Shown here piece after piece: positions 34,365 to 41,647 of a DNA stretch of 64,000 bases (its first letter is position 1; the number at the start of each line of letters is the position of its first letter). The DNA comes from Streptomyces peucetius (GTDB taxonomy: Bacteria; Actinomycetota; Actinomycetes; Streptomycetales; Streptomycetaceae), in the NCBI RefSeq assembly GCF_025854275.1, contig NZ_CP107567.1:5270001-5334000 (forward strand), read 5' to 3'. Made by a program: the position numbers and the translations under genes. The notes below the pieces were generated by a model that saw only the letters and a program-made list of their open reading frames with translations, made no database searches and was not told the DNA's origin.

Positions 34365-35402
34365 TTGACCATGCCGGACACCGTCGAGGGCCGTGACGCC
34401 GTCGACCTCCTCGAGCGCACCCGCAGCGCCGTGGACCCCGAACTCCGTTCCGCCGTGGCGTCGCTGCCCGCCTCCATGCGCCGGGTCGCCATGTACCACT
34501 TCGGCTGGGAGCGGGCCGACGGCGCCGCGGACACCGGGTCCGTCGGCAAGGCCGTCAGGCCGGCACTGGTGCTCGCCGCCTGCCGGGCGCTCGGCGGCGA
34601 TCCGCACCGGGCGGTACGGGCGGCCGCCGCCGTGGAGCTCGTGCACAACTTCACCCTGCTGCACGACGACGTGATCGACGAGGACCCCACCCGCAGGCAC
34701 CGCCCCACCGCGTGGAGCGTCTTCGGTGTCCCCGACGCCATCATCGCCGGGGACGCGATGTCGGCACTCGCGCTCGGACTGCTCGCGGGCGACCCGCACC
34801 CGGCCGCCGCGGCGGCGTCGGTACGGCTGAGCGCCTGCGTCATCGAACTGTGCGCGGGACAGCAGGCCGACTGCGCCTTCGAGGAACGCCCACCGCACGA
34901 GGTCACTCTGGAGGAGTGCCTCACCATGGCGACCGCCAAGACCGGGGCGCTGCTCGGCTGTGCCTGCGCGATCGGCGCGCTGTACGCGGGCGGGGGAGCG
35001 GAGGAAGCCGCGGCGCTGGACGCCTTCGGTCGGGAGGCCGGGCTGGCCTTCCAGCTCATCGACGATCTCATCGGCATCTGGGGGGACCCGGAGCGGACGG
35101 GCAAGCCGGCCGGCGCGGATCTCGCCGCGCACAAGAAGTCCCTTCCGGTGGTCGCGGCGCTCGCCTCGGGCACCGCGGCCGGCGCCGAGCTGGCCGAGCT
35201 GTACCGCGGCGCGATGAACGCTTCGGCGGTCCGCCGTGCCGCCGACGCCGTGGAGCGGGCAGGCGGCCGGGAATGGGCCCAGCTGCAGGCGGGCGACCGG
35301 ATGTCCCGGGCGGTCGGCGAACTGTCCCGGGCGGTACCCGACCTGACGGCGGCGGGTGATCTGCTGTCACTGGCCGACTTCGTCACCCGCCGCAACCGCT
35401 GA
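34365..35402 (+). CDS. Polyprenyl diphosphate synthase, probable encapsulin cargo
   Basis: A 345-aa trans-prenyltransferase. The first Asp-rich motif is FTLLHDDVIDEDPTRRHRPT (DDxxD), and the second is FQLIDDLIGIWGDPERTGKP. KAVRPALVLAACRALGG is the usual substrate helix. It condenses isopentenyl diphosphate with allylic diphosphates; product length is unknown. Start: AAAGGA is 8 nt from the TTG at 34365 and 14 nt from the ATG at 34371, so TTG is favoured slightly. The first 25 residues are variable and could carry the cargo-loading signal. No terpene cyclase is encoded nearby. Confidence 0.9.
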   Translation: MTMPDTVEGRDAVDLLERTRSAVDPELRSAVASLPASMRRVAMYHFGWERADGAADTGSVGKAVRPALVLAACRALGGDPHRAVRAAAAVELVHNFTLLHDDVIDEDPTRRHRPTAWSVFGVPDAIIAGDAMSALALGLLAGDPHPAAAAASVRLSACVIELCAGQQADCAFEERPPHEVTLEECLTMATAKTGALLGCACAIGALYAGGGAEEAAALDAFGREAGLAFQLIDDLIGIWGDPERTGKPAGADLAAHKKSLPVVAALASGTAAGAELAELYRGAMNASAVRRAADAVERAGGREWAQLQAGDRMSRAVGELSRAVPDLTAAGDLLSLADFVTRRNR

Positions 35403-35418
35403 GCGAGCCGTCGGCCAA

Positions 35419-35454
35419 GGGACCGGTCGAGCCGCCGCCTCATCGACCGGTCCC
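35419..35454 (+). terminator. Terminator after the polyprenyl synthase
   Basis: Perfect 12-bp arms GGGACCGGTCGA / TCGACCGGTCCC with a 12-nt loop, 16 nt past the stop codon. Confidence 0.75.
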
Positions 35455-35607
35455 GGTCCCCGGGAGATGTGTTGATCCCTGTGGACGCCGCAGAAAGCAC
35501 TTGCGGTGATCACTGCGCCCGAAGCACTATGGCCGAAGTGGTCAGCGGCGGGGTGAACCCCGGCCGCCGGTCGCCGCCCCTTAGGTGCCGACGGACAGAG
35601 GATCAGA

Positions 35608-36189
35608 GTGCGAAAGCTCAGCTACTTCATGGCGGCCTCCATCGACGGCTTCATCGGGGCGCCGGACGGTGAAGCGGACTTCTTCACCAAGCTCGTGACC
35701 GGCGACTACCTGGAGTACCTCAAGAACGAGTGCCCCGACACCCTGCCGACCGCGGCCCGCCGCGCCTTCGGCGTCGACGACGTGCCGACCACCAGGTACG
35801 ACACGATCGTCCAGGGCCGCGGCAGCTACGACCTCGCGCTGAAGGCCGGCATCACCAGCCCGTATGCGCACCTGCGCGAATACGTGGTGTCGGCCGGCAT
35901 CACGGAGTCCCCCGACCCGAACGTGCGCCTCCTCTCCGGCGACGTGGTGGCCGCGGTCCGGGAGCTCAAGAAGGAGGAGGGTCTGGACATCTATCTCTGC
36001 GGGGGCGCCAATCTCGCGGGGCAACTCATCGATGAGGTCGACGAACTCCTCATCAAGACCTACCCGGCCGTGCTCGGGTCCGGCATGCCCATGTTCGCGG
36101 CGCCGTTCCAGGTCGCCGACTTCTCGCTGGACTCGGTGCGCGCCTTCGACAACGGCGTGGTCGTCAGGCAGTACAGCCGGAAAAGCTGA
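35608..36189 (+). CDS. RibD C-terminal / dihydrofolate-reductase-fold protein
   Basis: A 193-aa protein of the DHFR-like (RibD_C) family. It opens RKLSYFMAASIDGFIGAPDG (the strand-loop that contacts NADPH) and has TIVQGRGSYDLAL and the late glycine turn IYLCGGANLAGQLIDEVDELLI, ending YPAVLGSGMPMF. Such proteins are NADPH reductases of unknown substrate and are frequent in Streptomyces. The GTG at 35608 is used because the family begins exactly here. The upstream gap 35403-35607 contains only the terminator and a probable promoter. Confidence 0.83.
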   Translation: MRKLSYFMAASIDGFIGAPDGEADFFTKLVTGDYLEYLKNECPDTLPTAARRAFGVDDVPTTRYDTIVQGRGSYDLALKAGITSPYAHLREYVVSAGITESPDPNVRLLSGDVVAAVRELKKEEGLDIYLCGGANLAGQLIDEVDELLIKTYPAVLGSGMPMFAAPFQVADFSLDSVRAFDNGVVVRQYSRKS

Positions 36190-36225
36190 CGGGCGGGGCG
36201 CGCCGCCGGAGGGGCCGAACCGGCA

Positions 36226-36231
36226 TATTCT
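36226..36231 (+). promoter_or_regulatory. -10 hexamer of a leaderless promoter
   Basis: TATTCT, then 6 nt, then the ATG at 36238. No ribosome site is visible. Confidence 0.5.
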
Positions 36232-36237
36232 GGATGT

Positions 36238-36531
36238 ATGGGCAGCAGTAAAGAACCTGAGTCGTCCCGAACCAGTCATGACCCGCGGCACGCATACAAG
36301 TGCCCCGAATGCGGACAGCCGGTGGTCGCGGTGGCGAAGCGGCACAAGACGCTGGGGGCATACGTCCCGCTGTGGGAAGCCGGCCCCTGCCGCAATCCGG
36401 ACTGCCCGCTCTATGTGCCTCCGGAGCCGACCCACAATCCCTCGGAAGGGCGGGACGACCCCTCGGAAGGGCGCGGTGGTCCCTCGAAAACATCGGACGA
36501 CCCGCCCGGGCGGGAGGCGGAAACGTCCTGA
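36238..36531 (+). CDS. Small zinc-ribbon protein with short tandem repeat tail
   Basis: A 97-aa hydrophilic protein of unknown function. The middle has a four-Cys zinc ribbon (YKCPECGQPV ... GPCRNPDCPLYV). The tail from residue 68 is repetitive: PSEGRDD, PSEGRGG, PSKTSDD. At DNA level CCCTCGGAAGGGCG recurs at 36439 and 36460, a 21-nt period, so the tail length may vary between strains. The C-terminus lacks any other feature. It probably binds nucleic acid or another protein through the ribbon (inference). Confidence 0.7.
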   Translation: MGSSKEPESSRTSHDPRHAYKCPECGQPVVAVAKRHKTLGAYVPLWEAGPCRNPDCPLYVPPEPTHNPSEGRDDPSEGRGGPSKTSDDPPGREAETS

Positions 36532-36579
36532 GAGGCGCCTGAGGGGGCACCTGGGGCGCAGCCGGCGCGGCCGTACCGC

Positions 36580-36585
36580 TACAGT
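36580..36585 (+). promoter_or_regulatory. -10 hexamer of a leaderless promoter
   Basis: TACAGT, then 6 nt, then the ATG at 36592. Confidence 0.5.
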
Positions 36586-36591
36586 CCGCGC

Positions 36592-37035
36592 ATGTCATCG
36601 GAGTCTACGGAAGCCTGGGCGGGCTGGTACCGCGACCGGCAGGGCGCGGAATCGGTCACCATATCGGCGAGCGGCGGCCAACTGCGCACATGTATCAGGG
36701 GTGTTGAGTACGAAGGGGCGACCTTCGCCGCGCTCACGTCCGTGGGGGCGTCTCACGTCCTGGCCTCATGCGTCCTGGAATGGGACATGCCGCTGCCCGT
36801 CCACACGGACGGCACGGTCCAGCAGGCCACTCTCAGCTGTCTGCTGACACTGGGTGAGCCCACTCAGGGCGACCCGCCCCTCGACCGGTCGGACCTCAAC
36901 CTCACACTCCACTTCGGCGGTGCGGCGTACGAGGCGGGGGTCGGGGACGGCGACTTCGACGACGCGCTCGCCCGTGTCGGCCGCCAACTGCCGCCCGGCG
37001 CCCGGCTCGGACAGCGCGAGCCGACCGGGGCCTGA
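36592..37035 (+). CDS. Conserved hypothetical protein
   Basis: A 147-aa soluble protein, mostly beta-strand by pattern (SVTISASGGQLRTCIRGVEYEGATF, HVLASCVLEWDMPLPV, TLSCLLTL, LNLTLHFGG). It has no signal peptide or membrane segment. It may belong to the DUF6304-like set of Streptomyces proteins, but I cannot confirm this. A leaderless start is indicated by the -10 hexamer 6 nt upstream. It is convergent with snpA across a hairpin. Confidence 0.65.
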   Translation: MSSESTEAWAGWYRDRQGAESVTISASGGQLRTCIRGVEYEGATFAALTSVGASHVLASCVLEWDMPLPVHTDGTVQQATLSCLLTLGEPTQGDPPLDRSDLNLTLHFGGAAYEAGVGDGDFDDALARVGRQLPPGARLGQREPTGA

Positions 37036-37063
37036 CCCGGCCCGGAAGGACCGGACGCGACGA

Positions 37064-37091
37064 GGCGCCCCGCCGTGCACTGCGGGGCGCC
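37064..37091. terminator. Bidirectional terminator before snpA
   Basis: Perfect 10-bp arms GGCGCCCCGC / GCGGGGCGCC with an 8-nt loop, between convergent genes. Confidence 0.75.
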
Positions 37092-37111
37092 CCTGGCTGT
37101 GCCGGGCCCTG

Positions 37112-37780
37112 TCAGGAGACCTTGGCGAGGGCCGCCGCGAGCCCGTAGGCCCACAGCTGGTTCACCCGGGCCCGCTCCCGCGAGTCCGGGTAGGCGTTCT
37201 GGCAGGAGGTGCCGGGCCCGCCGCCCGACATCAGCTCGCTGCACGGACCCGAGTAGTGGTCCGGCAGACCGAGCACGTGCCCGGTCTCATGGGCCGTGAC
37301 CCGGGTGGAGTTGTACTGCTGGTTCTGCCGGTAGTCCAGGAAGATGTAGCCGCGGCCGTGCCCGTCGGTGCTGGCGTACGAGCCGCGTGAGTCGTTGCCC
37401 TCGTAGTAGGCGAAGTCGGCGCCCGAACCCTCGACCAGCCGGACATTGCTGACCGAGCTGTTCCAGATCTGGGTGCTGCGCGCTATCTGGGTGCGGAAGG
37501 TGGGCGCGTTGCTCGCGTTGTAGACGACGGTCACGGCCTGCGCGCCCGGGTTGGCGGCGCGCTTCTCGGCGACCGACTTCACGACGGCGTCGAAGAAGGC
37601 CCGGGTGGCCTTCGCGTCCTCGGCGGACCCTTCGTACGCGGCGTACGAGGAATGCGACGCGTGCCAGGGCGATGACACCGCGGCCGCAGGGGAGTTGGCG
37701 GCGGTGGCGGACCCGGTGCCGAGGGCCGCGGCGAGGCCGAGGCCGAGTACGGCGGAGATCAACGTTCTCGAGTGACGCAT
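37112..37780 (-). CDS. snpA: Secreted snapalysin-type zinc metalloprotease
   Basis: A 222-aa preproenzyme of peptidase family M7, the smallest secreted Streptomyces metalloproteases. The signal peptide ends near GSATA (residue 27), and a short propeptide of about 50 residues follows. The active site is [11 protein letters not shown]: His164, Glu165, His168 and third ligand Asp174, the hallmark Asp variant of the metzincin-like motif. Two Cys (CSELM, SCQNAY) form the expected disulfide. AGGAG precedes the ATG. It is divergent from a LysR-type gene that is the usual activator. Confidence 0.92.
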   Translation of the reverse strand: MRHSRTLISAVLGLGLAAALGTGSATAANSPAAAVSSPWHASHSSYAAYEGSAEDAKATRAFFDAVVKSVAEKRAANPGAQAVTVVYNASNAPTFRTQIARSTQIWNSSVSNVRLVEGSGADFAYYEGNDSRGSYASTDGHGRGYIFLDYRQNQQYNSTRVTAHETGHVLGLPDHYSGPCSELMSGGGPGTSCQNAYPDSRERARVNQLWAYGLAAALAKVS

Positions 37781-37866
37781 GGGGGGCTCCTACTCGTCCG
37801 TTGAACGAACTTCGGTAGCCCAGAGTCTCGATGAGCCCGTCCCAGGGCGGATGATGCCGGCCGGCG

Positions 37867-37881
37867 ATAGCGCAAGCGCAT
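37867..37881. promoter_or_regulatory. LysR-type binding box between snpA and its regulator
   Basis: ATAGCGCAAGCGCAT has the T-N11-A form with an internal GCGC-AA-GCGC arrangement, about midway in the divergent gap. It is the probable SnpR site that activates snpA and represses the regulator itself. Confidence 0.5.
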
Positions 37882-37960
37882 CCCCCACAGGGCCACAGCC
37901 TGTCCCGATCCGCCCGTCCTGCCCCGACTAGGGTGTCTGGTGTGGCAGTTGGTGCGGCTC

Positions 37961-37966
37961 TACGCT
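37961..37966 (+). promoter_or_regulatory. -10 hexamer of the leaderless snpR promoter
   Basis: TACGCT, then 7 nt, then the ATG at 37974. Confidence 0.5.
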
Positions 37967-37973
37967 CGCATGC

Positions 37974-38954
37974 ATGGAGCTCGAGGTGAGGCACCTGCGC
38001 GCGCTGTGCGCCATAGCCGACACCGGCAGCGTGCACAAAGCCGCCCGGCAGCTCGGTGTGAGCCAGCCGTCCTTGACCACCCAACTGCGCCGCATCGAGA
38101 ACTTCCTGGGCGCGGCGCTCTTCTCCCGGGAGCGCACCGGCTGCCGGCCGACACCGCTCGGCCGTGCCGTACTGAGCCGCGCCCGGCCGCTCGTCGCGGA
38201 GATGAGGGCTCTCGTCGTGGAGGCGAAAGCCGCCGCGGCGGGCGACGGCGGTCACCGGCTGCGTATCGGCTCGACCGCGAGCCGGGCGCTCGCGGGCTGG
38301 CTGCGCCGGCTGCGCCAGCGGCTCCCGGGAACCGACATCTCGCTCCATGTGGACGTGTCGGCCAACGCGTTGCTGCGGATGGTCGCCGTCGGCCAGCTCG
38401 ACGTCGCCTTCGTGCACGAGGTGGAGGGGTGTCCGCTGCTGGTGCCCGACGGGCTGTCGTTACGCGTACTCGTCGAGCGGGAGCCGCAGTTCGTCTCCAT
38501 GGCGCGTGACCATCCGGCGGCCGCCGCGGCCGTCGTGGATCTCGCCGAACTGGCCCACGACCGCTGGATGGTCGATCCCACGGTGGACGGCGAATGGGAC
38601 GCGCTGCGCCGGGTGCTGTGCGCCGCGGGCATCGATCCGCCCGTACTGCACGGGGACTACCACACCGCGGCCACCCTGATCGCCGTCGGTGAGGCGGTCG
38701 CCCCCTGCCAGCCGACGTCCCTCCCGCACGACGACATGGCCATCCGCCCGCTCAGCGGTGACCCCCTGGCCGTACGGCTGCTGCTGTTCTCCAGACCCGG
38801 GCCGTCCGCCGAGCTGCACGAGGCGGTGTACGCGGACCTGACCGACGCGTACCGCGAGGCGGCGATGCGGGCGGCCGGGTACCGGCAGTGGCTGCTGCGC
38901 CACAACAGCCCGCTCCTGGAGACGACTGCACCCGCCCCGCTGCCGGTGGCGTGA
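37974..38954 (+). CDS. snpR: LysR-family regulator of snpA
   Basis: A 326-aa LysR-type regulator. The N-terminal HTH is VRHLRALCAIADTGSVHKAARQLGVSQPSLTTQLRRIENFLGAALFSR, and the C-terminal periplasmic-binding-like effector domain runs from LRIGSTASRALAGWLRRL to LHEAVYADLTDAYREAA. In S. lividans and S. coelicolor this divergent gene activates snpA (also called mprR for mprA). The inducer is unknown. The ATG at 37974 (MELEVRHLRALC) is the standard LysR beginning and has no ribosome site, in line with a leaderless mRNA. Confidence 0.9.
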   Translation: MELEVRHLRALCAIADTGSVHKAARQLGVSQPSLTTQLRRIENFLGAALFSRERTGCRPTPLGRAVLSRARPLVAEMRALVVEAKAAAAGDGGHRLRIGSTASRALAGWLRRLRQRLPGTDISLHVDVSANALLRMVAVGQLDVAFVHEVEGCPLLVPDGLSLRVLVEREPQFVSMARDHPAAAAAVVDLAELAHDRWMVDPTVDGEWDALRRVLCAAGIDPPVLHGDYHTAATLIAVGEAVAPCQPTSLPHDDMAIRPLSGDPLAVRLLLFSRPGPSAELHEAVYADLTDAYREAAMRAAGYRQWLLRHNSPLLETTAPAPLPVA

Positions 38955-38987
38955 CCCGGTGGTGCGACCGTGGGCGAGACGCCCCCG

Positions 38988-40553
38988 CTACGGCGTCGCC
39001 GGGCACTTCCCGGGGCGGGCGTAGAGCGTCACCTGAGCGCCCTTCACCTGCGCCCGCGAGCATGCGCGGAAGCGGGTACGCAGCACCTCACGTTTGACCG
39101 CCTCCTGTTCGACCGCGTCCTCCGGCCGGCCCGGAGGGTCGCTCAGCACGACGATCCGGTCCATGGCGAGCATGCGGCTGCGGATCTCCGCGGCGGGGAG
39201 TTCCTCGCCCTGGAGCGACGCCGAAGCCCTGGGACCGGTCCCCAGCGCGAGGTCCACGAGGCCGCCGTACTCGGCAGGGTGGGAGAGCCTCCACTCGCGC
39301 CGGCGTGAGGGTGTGAAGACGACCCCGTCACCCGGGGCGGAGAGGCGCTCCACCTCGTCGGCGACGGCCGTCACATCGTCCTTGCGGCTGTCCGGCGTGC
39401 GCATCTGCAGCATCACGGGGGTCAGCGCGAGCAGCACCGGGATCGCCACCGTGCCGACCGCCGCGGCACGCGGCAGCCGGCCGCGCAGCGGCGCGAGAGC
39501 GGACACCCGCGTGAACACCCGGCTCAGCGCGGTGCCGACGAGCAGCGAGAGACCGACGTCGGTGAACAGGACGTACCGGTCCACGTACATGGGCTCATGG
39601 ACGGCGGCCAGCAGCAGCACGGCCGTCGGAAGGAGCGCCAGCGGCAGTGCCAGCCGGGGCACGAATCCAGCTCCGCCGCCCGGGTCTTGGCGCCCGGCGC
39701 CCGCGCCGGAGGCGAGGTACCCGGCGCACAGCACGGCGACGAAGGCCACGCCCGCGATCTCCAGCCACTCCCTGAGCCCGGGCCCGCTGATCCAGGACAC
39801 CTGGCCGGACTGCCCCGCGCTGAACACGACGAGCGGGACCGTACCGGCCGCTGCCGCTCCGGCCGCCACCGCCCAGGAGCGCCTGACCTGCCGGGCGGTG
39901 CGGGCTGCCCGTACGGTGACGCCGTGCGCCATGAGGGCGAGCACGGCGAACTCGTGCAGCAGGCCGGCGGCGAGCACGGCGAGCCCGTACGCGGCATGGC
40001 CGCGCCACCCGGACGATCCGGTCAGCGCGCGGGTGAGCAGATATGTGGCGAGCGCGACGAGGGCGCAGACCAGCGCATAGGAGCGGCCCTCCTGCGCGTA
40101 CATCTGCACTTCCGGGGTGAGCGCGAACACCAGCCCGCTCACCACGCCCGCCCGGCGCCCGGCGACACGGGACGCCGTCAGCCCCACGAGCCCCGCGGCC
40201 GCGGCCACGGCCAGTACGGACGGCAGGCGGAGCGTGACGAGGCCGCCCTCCCACACGGAGTAGAGGGCGTGCATGAAGAAGTAGTAGAGCCCGTGCACCG
40301 CATCGGCGTTGCCCATCAGCGCCCAGATCTCGGCCGGGCTGCGGTGGGCGACCTGGTATGTGACGGACTCGTCGCGCCACATCGTGCCCTGCCGTGTGAT
40401 GCCCCACAGCCCGAGGGCCAGCGCCAGGGCGGCCGGGGCGAGGAAGGCGGTGGCCGGCCCGGTCCACGTCCCGCGAGCAGCCGTCGTCCCCGGACCGGGC
40501 GGCGCGGCCCCGGGCGACGGGCCCGCGGCCGGGGCCTGTTCCTGAAGCTCGAT
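38988..40553 (-). CDS. Polytopic membrane glycosyltransferase (GT39-like), unusual AUC start proposed
   Basis: A mannosyltransferase-like membrane protein with about ten hydrophobic segments. The signature TMWRDESVTYQVAHRSPAEIW holds the Asp-Glu pair of GT39/GT83-type enzymes that use polyprenyl-phosphate sugars. The first ATG (40382) falls inside this motif and would delete the first membrane segment (AFLAPAALALALGLWGI). The frame continues upstream without ATG, GTG or TTG to an ATC at 40553, preceded at ideal distance by GGAGGAGGA; from there the protein is 521 aa (IELQEQAPAA...). Either AUC is used or an ATG was mutated. The 3' end is 33 nt from snpR. Confidence 0.7.
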   Translation of the reverse strand: MELQEQAPAAGPSPGAAPPGPGTTAARGTWTGPATAFLAPAALALALGLWGITRQGTMWRDESVTYQVAHRSPAEIWALMGNADAVHGLYYFFMHALYSVWEGGLVTLRLPSVLAVAAAAGLVGLTASRVAGRRAGVVSGLVFALTPEVQMYAQEGRSYALVCALVALATYLLTRALTGSSGWRGHAAYGLAVLAAGLLHEFAVLALMAHGVTVRAARTARQVRRSWAVAAGAAAAGTVPLVVFSAGQSGQVSWISGPGLREWLEIAGVAFVAVLCAGYLASGAGAGRQDPGGGAGFVPRLALPLALLPTAVLLLAAVHEPMYVDRYVLFTDVGLSLLVGTALSRVFTRVSALAPLRGRLPRAAAVGTVAIPVLLALTPVMLQMRTPDSRKDDVTAVADEVERLSAPGDGVVFTPSRRREWRLSHPAEYGGLVDLALGTGPRASASLQGEELPAAEIRSRMLAMDRIVVLSDPPGRPEDAVEQEAVKREVLRTRFRACSRAQVKGAQVTLYARPGKCPATP

Positions 40554-40612
40554 GGCTCCTCCTCCACCGCCCTGGAACCGGGGGGTACGTGTCCGGTTGA
40601 CGCCTCATACGG

Positions 40613-40664
40613 CCGCACCCGGCCCGCACGGACTCCGGTGAGGAGTCCCGCTGGCCGGGTGCGG
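40613..40664 (-). terminator. Two-tier terminator after sodN
   Basis: Outer 12-bp arms CCGCACCCGGCC / GGCCGGGTGCGG enclose an inner 7-bp hairpin GGACTCC / GGAGTCC, 17 nt beyond the sodN stop codon. Confidence 0.75.
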
Positions 40665-40680
40665 GGAAGCCGACGTGTCG

Positions 40681-41076
40681 TCAAGCCTTCTTGGTCTCCC
40701 AGAAGATCTTGTCGATCTGGGCGATGTAGTCGAGGGCCTTCTGGCCGGTCGCCGGGTCCGTCGAACCCTTGGCGGCCGAGAGCGCCTTCAGCGTGTCGTT
40801 GATGAGCTGGTGCAGCTCCGGGTACTTCTCGAAGTGCGGGGGCTTGAAGTAGTCGCTCCACAGCACCGAGACGTGGTGCTTGGCGAGCTCCGCGCGCTGC
40901 TCCTTGATGACCGTGGCGCGGGCGCGGAAGTGCGGGTCCTCGTTGGCCTGGTACTTCTCCTGGACGGCCTTGACCGACTCCGCCTCGATGCGGGCCTGGG
41001 CCGGGTCGTACACACCGCAGGGCAGGTCGCAGTGGGCGCTGACCTTCACCTTGGGGGCAAACAGGCGGGAGAGCAT
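40681..41076 (-). CDS. sodN: Nickel-containing superoxide dismutase
   Basis: Cytoplasmic NiSOD that converts superoxide to oxygen and hydrogen peroxide. The 131-aa precursor has a 14-residue leader (MLSRLFAPKVKVSA). After processing, His15 becomes the N-terminus of the nickel hook HCDLPCGVYD, with ligands His15, Cys16 and Cys20. The rest is the four-helix bundle subunit of the homohexamer. In S. coelicolor expression rises with nickel, through the Fur-family regulator Nur and an antisense RNA from the sodF transcript. The maturation peptidase gene sodX is divergent here. Confidence 0.96.
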   Translation of the reverse strand: MLSRLFAPKVKVSAHCDLPCGVYDPAQARIEAESVKAVQEKYQANEDPHFRARATVIKEQRAELAKHHVSVLWSDYFKPPHFEKYPELHQLINDTLKALSAAKGSTDPATGQKALDYIAQIDKIFWETKKA

Positions 41077-41127
41077 TGAGCTGTCCTTCCTCGTGATCGT
41101 CTTCTCAGGTGGGACATTACTCCGTGT

Positions 41128-41149
41128 GGCACCCGTTTCGGCGGGTGCC
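41128..41149. other. Hairpin in the divergent sodN-sodX promoter region
   Basis: Perfect 8-bp arms GGCACCCG / CGGGTGCC with a 6-nt loop, about halfway between the two start codons. It could be a 5'-leader structure or an insulator between the promoters. A candidate sodX -10 (TACAGT) is at 41203-41208. Confidence 0.5.
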
Positions 41150-41227
41150 CCCTTGGGCTTAGGTCAAAAGTCCGGGGTCCGTGTCGGGCCGGTGGCCGAA
41201 CATACAGTGGGGAGCCGGAGGTGGCTG

Positions 41228-41647
41228 ATGACTGAGCAGTGGCACGAGCCGAGGGCGCGTTTCGGGTTCGCCGAAGTGACGGGGCCCTCCATGGTGCCGA
41301 CGCTGGTGCACGGTGACCAGTTGCTGGTCGACTACCGCGCCCCGTTCCGTGCCGGCGACGTGGCGGTGCTCCGTCACCCGTTGCAGCAGGACCTCCTGAT
41401 CGTCAAACGGCTGGCCGAGCGGCGCGGCGAGGGCTGGTGGGTGCTCGGCGACAACCCCGGCGCGGACGGCGACAGCCGGGTGTTCGGCGTGGTGCCGCCC
41501 GAGCTGCTGCTCGGGCGGGTGCGCAGCCGGTTCCGCCCGCTCGGGCAGGATCAGCGGTCCGTACTCGGTGTCCTGATCTGGCTGGTTTCGGCGGTGCGTC
41601 CCGTGCTCGCCGACCGCTCGCTCTCCAGGCGCTTGCGGGCGCGGTAG
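41228..41647 (+). CDS. sodX: Nickel superoxide dismutase maturation peptidase
   Basis: A 139-aa S26 (signal peptidase-like) protein that removes the SodN leader. The catalytic Ser is in EVTGPSMVPTLVHGDQLLVDY, the Lys in DLLIVKRLAERRG, and LGDNPGADGDSRVFG is the family Gly-Asp-Asn box. It has no membrane anchor at the N-terminus, consistent with a cytoplasmic substrate. GGAGG precedes the ATG at 41228. The last 97 nt overlap, in antisense, the 3' end of the next gene. Confidence 0.92.
   Translation: MTEQWHEPRARFGFAEVTGPSMVPTLVHGDQLLVDYRAPFRAGDVAVLRHPLQQDLLIVKRLAERRGEGWWVLGDNPGADGDSRVFGVVPPELLLGRVRSRFRPLGQDQRSVLGVLIWLVSAVRPVLADRSLSRRLRAR

Noticed and set aside
35469..35672. Plus-strand 67-aa frame MLIPVDAAESTCGDH before the DHFR-like gene
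   Set aside because: It overlaps the real gene start in another frame, has no ribosome site and resembles no known protein.
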